Counted from the stretch's first letter, positions 10,956-22,402 are shown. The stretch is 64,000 nucleotides of DNA from Dolomedes plantarius (GCA_907164885.2 OU015491.1:118735931-118799930), one strand, 5' to 3'. Notes: generated from the sequence alone by a model not told the origin. Translations and numbers: made by a program.

Positions 10956-12726
10956 GCTCAATCCATCAGATCAAGGGATGTTATCGCAAGGCACACATCC
11001 CAAAAAATAATTAAAATCATATATTTTTATTAAACTATCCTATAGAACGGTAACATGCTCCATAACAAAATGAATTATACGTCTGGAAACATGTTACTCG
11101 AAGTCGTTAAATGATTGATGAAGTTCTCGAGTTCCTCTGAAGTCGCTCACAGGAATGCCCGCAGCTCATTAGTTACCCAATATTACGCTGATAATCACAT
11201 TAATTCCTTCATCAAAGTCAAATATCGCTGTACCCAGTCTGTAAATTCCAAGGATTAAACGAGAAACTCGTGTTCTGGAATGAGGGTGTAAATGGATACA
11301 CGTGTCCACACTTCGTAACGCGACACTTTGTTGGGAGAATAAACTGAAAGCTCAAATTTAACAGTAAGGAGGGTCATACCCGAGGGAAATAAATGAAAAG
11401 TGTATGTTGGGAAATGATATTACGTTCAAGTACAAATAGAGTTGTAGTGAAAGGGAAGAAATTAAATTCTTGAAAACACTCAAAATGCAACAATGTGCGT
11501 TAAAATTTAACACTGTGCTTATCTGGGCGAGGAAATATCGAGAGAAAATTTATTTTTCATCTTTAGCTTTATCAAACAATTTTATGAGTCATCGTAAAAT
11601 TTCTATCGTCTCCGGTATAAATGGCTTAAGTAAAAAAGAGTGAGTTTTAGATATTTGTTAGTATATAAAAAAAACATTAAAACTTTTTGACTTGTATAAA
11701 AGGCTTAAGTCTATCAATTTTGTATACAAAAGTACATTTCTTTGTACAAAAGACTCCAAGACGAAATTATTGTTCTGCGATTGATATAAAACCCAATAAC
11801 TTGGTATATTTAAATCACTGTTTTCGACTTAAGCTTTTATACCGGGAGCCATAGATTTATTCGCTTAATATTTGCATTTGTTCTTCAAGCATTTTAAGTA
11901 AGAGATATTTAACAAAAGAACTATTGACGAATTAGATTTACTTATTTCTACCAATGTTATGCCCGGACATTTTTTTCCAAATTAGAAGTTCTAGTATTAA
12001 TTACGACTAGTAATAAATGGTTAAACTTAATTCGGATTCAATAACTGAATTGTGATCTTAATAATTTAATTATGTTTTTGTAACGCTGAGCAGTTCCAAT
12101 ATCCGTTTCAGAATGAATTATTATACACTAAGCAGCTTACAAAAATTTCAACACAAAGGTAAACATAATCGTTTGTATTGATACTTAGTAAAAAAGATAA
12201 ATGACAGTAAAAATAGAAGAAAACAAGGGAATAGTTCGTGAAATGATACATTATGTTGTCCGCTGAGTAGAGACGAAAGATAAATCGAGTGAGACATGCA
12301 GAGCATGTAGCAGATTTAAATGCAACAATTCACAATGAACTTGGATGATAGATATTTATGATATTTTGACAGATATAACATATGCATTTTCAAGGATTTA
12401 GGGCAGGACAGAACACGTCAAAATAAATTACTTATACATGCAAATATAATATAACGAAAGGGCTTAAATGAAGGGTAAAATCTAAGTCTGAAATATTTTA
12501 ACCAATATCCTGACGTTATTAGATCTACGTGTGCGCTAAACAAATATATTAAAAATAAATAGTATCTTTAAATATGCGTTTGATGGGCACTATAAAGTAG
12601 TATGTAATATTCGTAAATAAAATGTAAAATAACTATGATAGTAATTAAAAGCTGAAGTAAATATGAGACGCGAGAGGAAATCGGGAATTAAATCAAACAA
12701 ACTTTATACATTATTCAAAAAAAATG

Positions 12727-12727
<1 letters not shown>
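10956..12727. other. Intron sequence, moderately complex, nothing recognised
   Basis: About 1.8 kb without coding frame or transposon ends. The first 400 bp are less A+T-rich than the surroundings and unlike the repeats elsewhere in the window. Confidence 0.5.
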
Positions 12728-12818
<91 letters not shown>

Positions 12819-12832
12819 ATATTTTTTAAAAA
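12728..12832. repeat. (TA)n microsatellite
   Basis: About 80-100 bp of TA dinucleotides ending in TATGTATGTATA. Confidence 0.95.
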
Positions 12833-13511
12833 TGTCTGTCTATTCTCTGAATAAAATATCTCTTACAAGCAGAGCATATATTCCTTATTTATTTCTTAGC
12901 ACTCATAAACGGTCAGTAAACCTTTGACTTGCAAAAATGTTAGAAAATATTTTATAATTTTCAATAAATTAACCAATGAAGTAAATTGAATGTAAAATTC
13001 TGGAATGCAAGATGAAACTTAACTTTTTGAAACAAAAATATCAGATTGATGTAAATTACTTAACGTTATTATACGTTAAGTAAAATGTTGTTTTCCTATT
13101 TACATACCTGTAATTACCATTCGTTACTGTGCGCAAGATAACTGGTGTTAATTTTAATTTATTAACATGAAGCACACTTTAATTTAAAGAAAATATTTAG
13201 TTTAACGTATGGACCTAAAATATTTTAATTACCTCCATTTTTAATATTTATGAAGACCAATTGTTTTGAAAAAGTTTATAAAAAATTTCTCATAAAACCT
13301 AGTGTAAAATTTTTATTACCAGAGAAAACTCTAAGCGTTTAAGTCATTTTATGTAGAAGGTTAACATCAACGTGTGTAGAAAATTTCAAGCATTTATCTC
13401 GAATGCTTTTTGAGATACCATTCGCGCAGAGACAGAAAATGATATTTTGAGATAAATGCATTTTAAATTAAAATTTTATGTTTGTATGTTCACTGTTTGT
13501 TTAATATCTCA
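12833..13511. other. A+T-rich intron, nothing recognised
   Basis: No supported feature. Confidence 0.5.
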
Positions 13512-13842
13512 TGATGTAATTGTCGTATCAAAAAAAGAGTGGTGCCAAACTGTCCAGATTAAAACTGGGTTTAAATATTTTTTTTTAATCGATTTTTTAT
13601 CCTTTAACAGAATATTGAAATGCTTGTTTAAGCGTGATCAGTTTTTATAATTTAGTGTTTTTTTAAATATTAAAATTATTATTGTAATAAAGAAAATAAT
13701 AATTTATCTAAAATTTATTACTATAACAAATATTTTTTTATTTTATTCGTATCAAAAATTGAGTGGTACCAAACTATTCTGAATAAATCTGGTTTTAATT
13801 TATTAAAAAAAAAAAAAAATCGATTTTTTTAATTCCTTAGCA
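13512..13842. repeat. Diverged tandem duplication, with a third part at 15292-15420
   Basis: The block at 13512-13600 (..AAAGAGTGGTGCCAAACT..) is repeated at 13745-13842 (..AATTGAGTGGTACCAAACT..). The block at 13608-13740 recurs at 15292-15420, just before the receptor exon. The Helitron at 13843 lies between the copies, so the duplicated array seems to have been split by it and by other inserted DNA. Confidence 0.7.
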
Positions 13843-13972
13843 TCTATATATATAAAACGCGTAGGTATGCTGCCCAAAAATCGACGATATTTGCACACTC
13901 CGAATGGCAACGGCCAATGGAGCAATATGTTACAACCGCTGATCTTTTGACAAAATATGTTTAGACCTATCA

Positions 13973-14092
13973 TATCTAGTGTTTAGTCATGGACAGTTGT
14001 ATGTAGGTTTATCTAGAGTCCGTTCTTTTGATTCTGTCACTGTAGTATCTCCTATTTCTGAAATACTCAACTATGTATATCAAGAAATTTGA
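13973..14092 (+). pseudogene. Helitron helicase (Pif1-like) C-terminal fragment
   Basis: An open frame reads YLVFSHGQLYVGLSRVRSFD.. and ends at a TGA at 14090-14092. The HGQLYV.LSR.R block is motif VI of the superfamily 1B (Pif1/RecD-like) helicase domain of Helitron Rep/helicase proteins (established). All upstream Rep and helicase parts are deleted; the 5' end lies only about 130 bp away. It is a non-autonomous derivative. Confidence 0.88.
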
Positions 14093-14099
14093 GGAATAT

Positions 14100-14530
14100 C
14101 ATGGTTTAAATCCACACTACATTTTAGTACTTGCTGAATTTTTACTTCATTTTAAAAGTGAAGATATTTTTCCAACAATTTATTATTTGGTAGGATTAAG
14201 TGTAGATATCAGAATTGTTAACAACAGTACGTACAGAGAGTGATGTAATTCACGTTATATTTTAGTAGTTGAATTTTTACACCATTTTATAAGTGAAGAA
14301 ATTTTCCCAACAATTTTTTATTTGATATTATGAAGTGGAGATATCTGAATTGTGAACAATAGTACATACAGAGAGTGATGTATTGCACACTATATTTTAG
14401 TGCTTGTTGAATTTTTACTCCATTTAAGTGAAAAAAAATCCCCAACAATTTCTTATTTGATGTAATGATAAAGTGTAGATATCTAAATTTTGAAGATTGT
14501 ACATGCAGAGAGGGATGTAATTTTTAAAAT
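14100..14530. repeat. Minisatellite of about 130 bp inside the Helitron
   Basis: Three to four diverged copies of a unit containing TGAATTTTTAC, then AAGTGTAGATATC, then TACAGAGAG.GATGTA. The same unit occurs in inverse orientation in the Helitrons at 56101-57637, so it belongs to the element family. Confidence 0.85.
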
Positions 14531-15140
14531 CATTGGTGTTGGGTTTCTCAGTTTTATCCTTAACTCGCTTCTGAAGTAATGGAAATTCACATTTTTTAAT
14601 CACGATGTTTTAGAATCAGCGTTATAGTGAATTTAGCAATGATAACAATCTTTTTGGCTGAGCTCCCACTATCCCTTAACAACGTATATTTATGATGACA
14701 GGTAATGGTAACAATCCTTACATAGGTTACATTCAGTTGAGTTGTTTTGCAAAAGAAAATATAAAACTAAAAGTGATCATGGTGGTCGCGCAGCGGCTAG
14801 TTTAATTTATTAAACGCTGATCACGTGGTTTGTTTTTCTTTGTAAACAAATTTTGCATCACGTGCCTAACAATGAAATAAATTGACAAAAAATATATTTT
14901 TTTCTTTCTAATGCGTCAGACGATTTTCATTATCCAAAAAAATATTAAAATACAGTAAAGGAAATGTTCCTCAAACTGTAGTATTTTAACTGTACTATAT
15001 TTTTTAGTATGTTCTATTAGATTTAATTTGAATATTTTCTTCTACATTATTTTGTTTATAAAAACATTCGTTACGATTTTTTTATAAATATATATTTTTT
15101 TTTTACATGAATTGAATATATTGATGTTGTATTTTTTTAT

Positions 15141-15161
15141 AAATATATATATATATCTATA

Positions 15162-15207
<46 letters not shown>
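15141..15207. repeat. (TA)n microsatellite
   Basis: TA dinucleotides with TATC interruptions, in the intron just upstream of the first readable exon. Confidence 0.93.
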
Positions 15208-15210
<3 letters not shown>

Positions 15211-15578
15211 TTTTTGGCATTAATTGCATCCATTGACCGTTGCATTTAATTTGAATGTACTCCGTAGCGAAATACGGGTATTCAGGTAGTAATATTGAAA
15301 TACTTGTTTATGCTTGGTCATTTTTTATAATTTAATATTTATTTAAATGATAAAATTATTTTTGTAATAAAAAAGAATAATAACTTATATAAAATTTATT
15401 ATTATAATAAATACATTTTATTGAAGCTATTTAGTTATCAATTTTTTTTTGTGGTAAAACACAATGAATAATAAAAGATATTACGTTTAAAGATAAATAT
15501 TTCGTTAAATGCTTTATCTTTTAAGTTTAAGTCGATTGATTAATTTCCACTTATTTTTTGCCACTCTTTTCTTTTTAG

Positions 15579-15771
15579 CAAAATGGAAAGCGAGCAGCCG
15601 TGGAAGAGAGAGAATGACACGGAAGATCGCAATAACAGGGCACGTAATGCCTACGAGGCTTTGCTCACCGTCACCGCACGGATTCCAGAAACAGAAGAGT
15701 ACAAGAATTTTTCGCGAGAGGTGAAGGAAATAGCGAGGAAAGAATTCGCGTTTGAATACGGAAAGGAAGAG
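15579..15771 (+). CDS. Npr1-like: Natriuretic-peptide-receptor-like guanylyl cyclase, ectodomain exon
   Basis: Internal exon of a single-pass receptor guanylyl cyclase (peptide binding outside, GTP to cGMP inside). The acceptor CTTTTTAG precedes 15579; the donor GTTTGA follows 15771. The first base completes a codon from an upstream exon outside the window, so the Met at 15583 is internal, not a start. About 64 codons read KMESEQPWKRE..DRNNRARNAYEALL..IPETEEYKNF..IARKEFAF. This aligns with vertebrate NPR1 order: PW, an AR.A.QA-like block, PE..EY..F, then EF.F. One N-glycosylation motif (NDT) is present. The exon ends in phase 0 and joins 31046 in frame. The donor is weaker than the other donors of this gene. 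Assignment to the NPR family is firm; which arthropod paralogue it is cannot be told. Confidence 0.9.
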
Positions 15772-15856
15772 GTTTGACACAATTTTATCTGTTTTTATGC
15801 ATGTGTGAATCTGAGATTATTTTTAATTATAAAACCTTCAATTTTTTGAATTTCGG

Positions 15857-16440
15857 AAGCAGAAATGGAGGAAATATCTAGCCTTCCCTGAAAATGCGAT
15901 TACGCTCTGATACGTTTAAGCCAATTTTGCAAAGAGAAAAAATGTATAAGAAGAAAATGTCCATTATCTATGTAATATCACATTTTTGAATATTTGAATT
16001 ATACATTTTTAAATTATAAAATGTTGAATTTTTCAACTTTAGAAGCAGATACGTTTGAAATATCCAGCCTACAATGAAACACGACAACGCAATAATATGT
16101 TTAAGCCAATTGTGCAACGAGAGAAATTTATGAGCGGAAAATATCTATCATTTATTTAATATCACATTTTTAAATTTTTTAATTAAAAGACTTTTAATTG
16201 TAAAATCTGGAATCAACCATAGAAGCAGAAACGTTTGTAATATCCTGCCTACTTTGAAAATACGACTACGAGCTATTACGTTTAAGCCAGTTTTGCAACG
16301 ACACATTTTATAGACAGAAAATATATCTTATCTACATAACATCACATTCTTTGAATTTTGCGAATAGAGAAGTTTTATCGAGCAAAAAGTATCTATTAAC
16401 TATTTAATATTACACTCTTTGAATTCATTTAATTATAGAT
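15857..16440. repeat. Tandem repeat of about 182 bp, three and a half copies
   Basis: Units begin near 15857, 16041 and 16220 at GAAGCAGA.A.G and share TACGTTTAAGCCA.TTTTGCAA and AATATCACAT.TTT blocks. A partial fourth unit starts near 16361. The array lies 85 bp downstream of the exon. Copies are well diverged, so it is old. Confidence 0.85.
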
Positions 16441-16786
16441 GTCTCTCTCTGAGGCTCCCCCAAAAAGTTTATAAATCTATAGTGCACTCGCTTTCGTAGC
16501 TTTAAATTAATGAGAGTTCCAGCCATCCAGTATAAAATAAAATCTATATTCTTCGCTCAACTTTTGGCTATTTTCTCCTGTGCCCCAGAATCCGACAGGA
16601 GACTGACACTTTTAAAAGCCCACGCGCGTTTACCTCGACCGGATTACCACAAATATCAATTTATAAGTTGTTTTCCTATCCTCTAGAAAATGGGATGACC
16701 CGGTGGTAGCCGCTGAGGGATATTAAGAAAAATCCAGTGCACGTGCGTGTCAAGTTAGAACTTTTAAGATGGGATATATTAACTTG

Positions 16787-16787
<1 letters not shown>

Positions 16788-16851
<64 letters not shown>
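16788..16851. repeat. (TA)n microsatellite left of a foldback mariner
   Basis: Pure TA ending exactly at the element's CAGGGTG terminus; TA resumes at 17784. Confidence 0.95.
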
Positions 16852-16854
<3 letters not shown>

Positions 16855-17780
16855 GGTGATTTTTTTTAATCTGACACTACTGTGAGCCATCTGTAGCGCG
16901 ATGTATCAGCCAGAATACCACCAAAATTGATAGAGGGACTAAGGACGACACGAGAAAGAGTTTCCGTGAAAATAAATAAATAGTTCCAAAAGTCGTCGAT
17001 AGGGGAAAATATGGCCCTGTTGTTGTCGCAACACCCGATAATTTGCGAAAAAGGCAACTAAATTATCTAAATGCAAATTCATGACTACGTAGTCAACAGC
17101 AGCGCCAGTATTTTGGACTATAAAGTGTAGAATCTGCTGCGCCTTCGCTTTACAGAAAAAAGGGTCATCAGTAGCTTTTTTCCACTTGCATGTCCACCTC
17201 ACTCACCGGACCTAACCCATGTAATATTTTTCTGTGGGGTTATTTAAAGTCTAAGGTGTATCTTGGTGGAGTCTCCAACTTGGCGGCCCAAAAGGACAAC
17301 CTATACCGGACTTTGATGAACATTCCTGGTGACACGTTACGCTTGGCCGTTGAGAACGTAGTGTTCAGGGTGCAGTGGGCCTTCCGCCAGGACTGTGGTC
17401 TCATTGAAAGAGGGAGAAGTGAATTTGCTGCATAAAGTGGTGTTGCAGTGAAATTTCTTTGTTATTCATTTGTCTGCTTGCAACTTTTTCGATATTCATC
17501 CATCCCTTTTCCTTATAGCCCGAAATACTGGCACTGCTGTCGACTACATTGTCGTGAATTTGTATTGTGATGTTTTACTTGCATTTTACGCAAATTATCG
17601 GGTGCACCGACAGCAACAGCACCATATCTTCCCCTATCAGCGACATTTGGAGCTAATTTTTTTTCACGGAAACTCTTTCCTATATCGTCCTTAGTTTCAA
17701 TATCAATTTTGGTGGAATTCCGACTGATAGATCGCGCTACAGATGGCTCTGAATAGTGTCAGTTTTAAAAAAAAATCACC

Positions 17781-17783
<3 letters not shown>
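16852..17783 (+). mobile_element. Foldback mariner derivative (about 300-bp arms)
   Basis: Ends CAGGGTGATTTTTTTTAA and (inverted) CATGGTGATTTTTTTTTAA, both next to TA. The inverted similarity does not stop at a short TIR: it extends about 300 bp on each side (16852-17170 versus 17475-17783), through GAGCCATCTGTAGCGCGAT, TTTCCGTGAAAA, AAATTATCGGGTG and AATACTGGC. The centre is a + strand transposase C-terminus. The 5' half of a normal mariner is absent and replaced by an inverted copy of the 3' end. It sits inside a (TA)n tract. Confidence 0.88.
17190..17435 (+). pseudogene. Mariner-family transposase C-terminal remnant
   Basis: About 80 codons read ..TGPNPCNIFLWGYLKSKVYLGGV..LAAQKDNLYRTLMNIP..AVENVVFRVQWAF... 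and end at a natural stop. The usual block is SPDL.PCDFFLWGYLK; here the third catalytic Asp is Asn. Upstream catalytic parts are missing. A 3' UTR-like segment follows and forms the right arm of the foldback element. Confidence 0.88.

Positions 17784-17840
<57 letters not shown>
17784..17840. repeat. (TA)n microsatellite right of the foldback mariner
   Basis: TA dinucleotides directly continuing from the element end. Confidence 0.95.
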
Positions 17841-17843
<3 letters not shown>

Positions 17844-18975
17844 GGTGTGTAATAAAATTCACATTATATTAAATTTCAAACTTGAAACGCACTGTAAGAA
17901 AGTTATAAATAAAATGTTCATGGCATGAAAATTTTTCACCATAATACGTTGCTTTTAAATTTCCCTTCTCGCAATATTAATATGTAATTTCAGAATGTAT
18001 TTAGTGTATTTCGAAATTTTCTTGTGTTTTTTAGTGAAAGTTTCATTTGTACGTGAATTCTATATTAATAACAAAGATTTATTTTTGTCCAATACGGAGG
18101 CACATTGTCTTGAGATATTCCCCATTTGTTATTCGCTGCGATAACTGGCTACTTTATTATGTGAGCATCATATAGGTGAGCCAGCATTGCTCCCTATGAG
18201 GGGGATGAGAGTCACTAGACGATATGGGTGGCGCAAATAAAATATACTAAATGTTATTATTTAGTAAGAATGAGAATATTCAAATAGTTTTCAATCGAAC
18301 CCTTTCAAAGTTTTGATTTTAAATAAAACATATTTTTGAGCTTGATACCTAAAGTAATTATATATATATTTAGAAACAAATTATCTGAAACGGAAAAGAA
18401 AGCGAAATAATACATATGCATATCAGAAGCATTTAGCATTATATTTTGTCTTATTAGCGAATGAAATACTATATATTGATGGGGAAAATATTCACTGTCA
18501 TTAAAAGTTCTATTTTTCTGAAACAATTAAGATTAGATTGTAGTAAGAGAAAAAAAAGGTGTTTTTTTCTGATTGATAACACTTGCATTATTTATCCATT
18601 TATTATTTTTTTTCGAAAGAAACCTCAAGGTAGCAATTTAATTTCGACTAGTTATGCAACTATTTTCGTATTTTTCATTTCTCCTCTAGCCATCGACACA
18701 AAATTTACTTTTTTTACATATGTCATAAGTATACATAGTTAGTCTACATCATATAAAAGAAATGAGAATTTGCCACTATAATTATTTTCTGACAATTTTT
18801 ATCGTTCCTTTTAATGTTCATAAAATTTGTTTATTATGTGTTCCAAGAATTATTCCCTTACAATGGATGCACAAAATATGACACTGAATTCTTTTTCTTT
18901 CGCTAACAAAAAAAAAAAGCTTCGTCGTATCTCTACCTTGTAAACAAACATCTGGCTTTCTCATTCGCCCTCTTT

Positions 18976-18976
<1 letters not shown>
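17841..18976. other. A+T-rich intron with a SINE fragment
   Basis: Mostly featureless. Around 18099-18213 about 115 bp resemble the body of the SINE at 49899-50105 (shared GGTGAGCCAGCATTG.TCCC and TATGAGGGGGA), without the tRNA-like head. Confidence 0.65.

Positions 18977-19040
<64 letters not shown>
18977..19040. repeat. (TA)n microsatellite left of a mariner
   Basis: TA dinucleotides followed by AACATATATA and the mariner terminus at 19053. Confidence 0.93.
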
Positions 19041-19043
<3 letters not shown>

Positions 19044-19052
19044 ATATATATA

Positions 19053-19948
19053 CAGAGGCTGTTCGCACATTTTTTAGACGATTTTGGTAAGCGGTAATAA
19101 AAAATCGTTTGCTGCAAAAGAAATAATTGCAATTGTACTATGTTTTTAAAAGTCAAAATTATCCTCTGCGGCTTGAAAGTTTTGTTTTTATTCAAAATGG
19201 TGTTTTTAACAAAGCAGTGGTTCGAAGGCTACATTTATGCTCTTTCCGAAGAGAAATATGCATACTCCGTTATCCAAAAACAATGTGAGAGTCATGGTTT
19301 TGTGATATCTAAAGCGTCGATAGGTAATATCGTCAACAAGAAAGGAAAAAACGTCAAACTGGAGCCTCAAGTGGGACAAAAATTCCAAACAAGTATCCAA
19401 GGAAAAAACGGACATCTTCGACTATTGCAAAGGTACGTTGTTTAAAGTTAAAAGAAAATCCCCCTAGTCAAAGGACAGTTGAAAAATCATTAAAATGCTC
19501 GGTGTCCACTGTAAACAAAATGATAAACGTTGATTTAAATCTTAAGAAATCGAAAAAAAGCAATGTGCATCGTCTTCTTCCAAATCATATCGCTGAACGC
19601 AGGACACGCTGCAGAATTCTATATGAGAAACACTTATCAAAAGAAAAATGGAAAACAATTGTCACAATAGATGAATCATGGGTGTATTTAAATGATTGCA
19701 ACAAAAAAAGAGCCATTTATTATCATAAAAGGGGAGAAAAAAAATTAAGTTCATGGTTCAAAGATTCGAAAGAAAGTTTTTCTAAGGGATTCATGATTGT
19801 TGCTGGTTTTTCTTATAATGGCAAGTTAAAAATAAAGAGAGTGGAAAAAAATGTCAAGATTAACTCCAAATACTATCAGCAACATATTTTATCGCCAATT
19901 TTTCTGAATGAAATATCATCGCTTTACCTACTTTATCTACTTTATATA
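19053..19948 (+). mobile_element. Mariner-like element, 3' truncated
   Basis: Starts CAGAGGCTGTTCGCACAT right after TA next to a TA microsatellite. The + strand transposase begins near 19198 and runs into unrelated Tc1 sequence at about 19925-19950. No 3' terminal repeat is found, so the element is fused to the broken Tc1 element described next. Confidence 0.8.
19198..19925 (+). pseudogene. Mariner-like transposase, frameshifted and truncated
   Basis: Translation begins MVFLTKQWFEGYIYALSEEK in one frame and continues past a frameshift near 19440 in another (..SKCSVSTVNKMIN.., then LLPNHIAERRTRCRILYEKH). The first catalytic Asp lies in IVTIDESWVYLND. Conserved text continues to QHILSPIF and then stops at the junction with Tc1 DNA; the second and third catalytic residues are absent. 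Codons are very A-rich, unlike the neighbouring Tc1 gene. Confidence 0.82.
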
Positions 19949-20728
19949 CTACCACTCCAACACAATTTTAGCCTTGTGACACGGGGCGTTGTCCTGTTGG
20001 AACATTCCATTACCATCTGGAAAAACAGAGGCCATGTAAGGGTGCAACTGGTCCGCAATGATGTTCAGATACCCTGTAGCATTCATGGTCTGCTCTACCA
20101 CAACCACGGGTCCCAGAGACGCCCAAGAGAACGTCCCCCAAAGCATAATACCGCCACCACCGGTCTGTGTATGACCTACTGTACATTGAGGGAGCAACAG
20201 TTCGCCTGGAAGACGGCGTATCCTGACACGGCCATCGGCGTGATGAATGACAAACTGCGATTCATCTGAGCAGGCAACTCTCTCCCACTGATCCGTGAAA
20301 CAGTCGCGATGTTCCCAGGCCCAGCGCAGATGCAGTTGGCGATGACGCTTGGTCAGCAAAGGCACACGAGTGGGACGTTTGCTGCGTAGCCACATATCCA
20401 ACAGTGTCCGCTGAACAGTATGCTGCGATACTATTCTATTTGGCCCTGCATTGTATTGGGCTGTCAGCTGAGCCACTGTCTGGCTCCGGTTTTGCTTCAC
20501 CATGCGAAACAGTCTCCGACGACCTTTTTCTTTGATAGCGTGTGGACGTCCAACACCATGTCGTCTACTGCTGGTTTCACCGTCGTTCATCCACTTTGCA
20601 TAAGTACTAACAACTGTAGGTCGCGAACAACCCACGAGTCGTGCAATTTCGGAAATACTTGTTCCGAGCCTTCGAGCCATTACAATCTGCCCTCTATCAA
20701 AGTCGCTTAGATCCGCAGCCTTTCCCAT
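19949..20728 (-). pseudogene. Tc1 transposase, open but lacking its C-terminus
   Basis: The most likely start is the inner Met at about 20728 ([14 protein letters not shown]); the frame stays open about 23 codons upstream without matching family starts. Two helix-turn-helix segments are visible ([39 protein letters not shown]), then the first catalytic Asp in [12 protein letters not shown], a Gly-rich GGGGIMLWG block, and the second Asp in [13 protein letters not shown]. Reading ends a few residues later, so the third catalytic Glu block is lost. There are no internal stops over about 260 codons, so decay after arrival has been slight. Confidence 0.9.
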
Positions 20729-20869
20729 CACATACAGAAGTAAGTGAAAGAATGATTCTTCAGACTCTCCAGTTAAATACCACTTCCACCTGATCACGTG
20801 CCTTCCACGTCATCCAGACGAATTCATTGCAAAATGTAGGGGTGGTCATAATGTTTTGGCTCTTGAGTG
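19949..20869 (-). mobile_element. Tc1-like element, 3' truncated, minus strand
   Basis: The 5' end lies at 20869 (minus strand CACTCAAGAGCCAAAACATT, preceded by TA). The coding region is uninterrupted until it stops matching at about 19950. G+C content is clearly higher than in the flanks, consistent with recent arrival. The other end is replaced by the mariner fragment, implying a deletion or rearrangement that joined two elements in opposite orientation. Confidence 0.88.
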
Positions 20870-20929
20870 TATATATTAACAGTCCCTTTCACGGACACTT
20901 GCAGTATTCGTAAAATTTCTGATGTCTTA

Positions 20930-21103
20930 GACTCATGATGGCATTCGAGCAACATTTATAAAGGAAGAATCAGACTTCAGATAGACGCATCAAAATCAAT
21001 TTCTTTTTTCCCCTTCAACGGAGCAGGAACTTTGTCGTGAGAGAAGGAACATTGCCTGAACCCGAGCCCACTGTGAAGGTAGCTTTTAGGCTAACCACTA
21101 AGA
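20930..21103 (-). mobile_element. tRNA-derived SINE, split by a hAT element
   Basis: On the minus strand, box A (TAGTGGTTAGCC) lies at 21085-21100 and box B (GGGCTCGGGTTCAGGC) at about 21055. The expected tRNA 5' end (CTCCTAGTATAGTG) is found beyond the hAT element, at 22387-22402. The two halves rejoin to a tRNA-like start across the hAT insertion. The body, toward 20930, is less clear. Confidence 0.72.
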
Positions 21104-22386
21104 CAGAAGTGGGGAACGCGTGGCCTTGAGGACGCATGCGGCCTTCGTGATCTTCTCTTGCGGCCTTCATTAAAGCTAGTACTTGTATTAATTAATATTT
21201 AACTAGTTGATACCCGTCAAAACATGACGGCTAGATAGTAAATAAATGTATACTAATACACAAATTATACTCAACACGTCCTTGCCAAATGTTGAAAATC
21301 ATAATAATGCTCAGAAACAAATTAATGTGTTTAAGCGGCTACGTGCTGAGTATCTAAAGCCAGATTAAAGTGTCACTCAGCATGCGCAGAAAGCAATTCT
21401 TATTGTAAATTATCGCTAATTATACAGCGTGAAATAAACGATTTCCGTGAGGTTTAATCTTATATTTCACAAACATAATTATCATAAAAATAAAAATGGC
21501 AGAGAGAGATCTAGACAGACTCTTCGGAACAAACGTGTTGATCATTAATACGTCACTGAGCATGCGCAGACACAGTGAGTTTCTAAAGACAGATTTAAAC
21601 ATGCCACTGATCATGCGCAGAAATCAATTTTTAAAATTGTAAATTATAGCTAATTAATAGAAATTGCGGTTTCAAAAACCAAATTTGACAAATCTACAGA
21701 TTACAATCTATCATTTAAGACCAATATGAAGTAAATTGATGCAGTAGTATTCCCTAACAGACTGCCCAAAAAGTTGGCTTTGCAACTTAAATATATAGAT
21801 TATATAGATTACAACAAGTTCCAAATCAATAGAATTAAATAAAGAACGGCATGATTGTATGTACAGTGTCGGCCAAAATAATGTTGACATTTTGAAATTG
21901 TTGTCTAAGTTGCTACAATTGTATATTTTTTCAAATGAGCTTCGTTTACCTTGATTGTATGATACTTTAACTACACTTTATATGTAATTTAATGCTCAGA
22001 GTTTCTTAGCAATACTACCAGACATGTTGATCTGTACACAAAAACTATTTTCTTACTATTAGTGTTGTGAATGACTCCATGTACGTTAAAACGTATTATT
22101 TTTTCTGCAAAAAAAATAATAATTAATGATTAATGTTATAACAAGTTTTTATCCTTATGTGAATATAAAAATATTTTATATTGTAACTTTTTATGTCAAA
22201 TAATAAATAAATAAGGACTTAATTTTTTTTGTTATTTTTCTATATAATGCACCAAATTTTAAAACTATATCGAACTATAATAATTTCATAAAAGTCGGAT
22301 TTATAGTTTCATCAACTTATGCGGCCTCCTTTATTACTACCTAATTTACATGTGGCCTCTAATGGTAAAAAGGTTCCCCACCTCTG
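21104..22386. mobile_element. hAT element (non-autonomous or decayed)
   Basis: Ends CAGAAGTGGGGAAC and (inverted) CAGAGGTGGGGAACCTTTTT are followed by GGCC-rich subterminal words (CGTGGCC, GCGGCC, ATGTGGCC), typical of hAT ends. Flanking 8-mers CACTAAGA (left) and CACTATAC (right) match at 5 of 8 positions, a decayed target duplication. No transposase frame remains in 1.28 kb. Confidence 0.75.
21205..21660. repeat. Internal repeats of the CCCGT..TGACGG family
   Basis: A small hairpin CCGTCAAAACATGACGG at 21218-21234 is followed by two copies of a roughly 70-bp unit (21356-21424, 21586-21657) sharing CATGCGCAGAAA.CAAT and GTAAATTAT.GCTAATTA. A related start occurs at 58024. Confidence 0.65.
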
Positions 22387-22402
22387 CACTATACTAGGAG
22401 AC

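Larger units (their letters stand above)
13843..14800 (+). mobile_element. Helitron, internally deleted
   Basis: The 5' end TCTATATATATAAAACGCG follows host A; the 3' end GCGCAGCGGCTAG precedes host T, with a GC-rich palindromic stretch (GATCATGGTGGTCGCGC) just upstream. These are the TC..CTRR termini and A/T target of Helitrons. The element holds the last codons of a Helitron helicase and a minisatellite. Two minus-strand copies with the same ends lie at 56101-57637. Confidence 0.92.

Noticed and set aside
15583..15777. Stand-alone 64-codon gene starting at the ATG at 15583
   Set aside because: The frame continues upstream to a good splice acceptor and matches the middle of an NPR ectodomain; the stop after 15774 lies beyond the donor GT at 15772.
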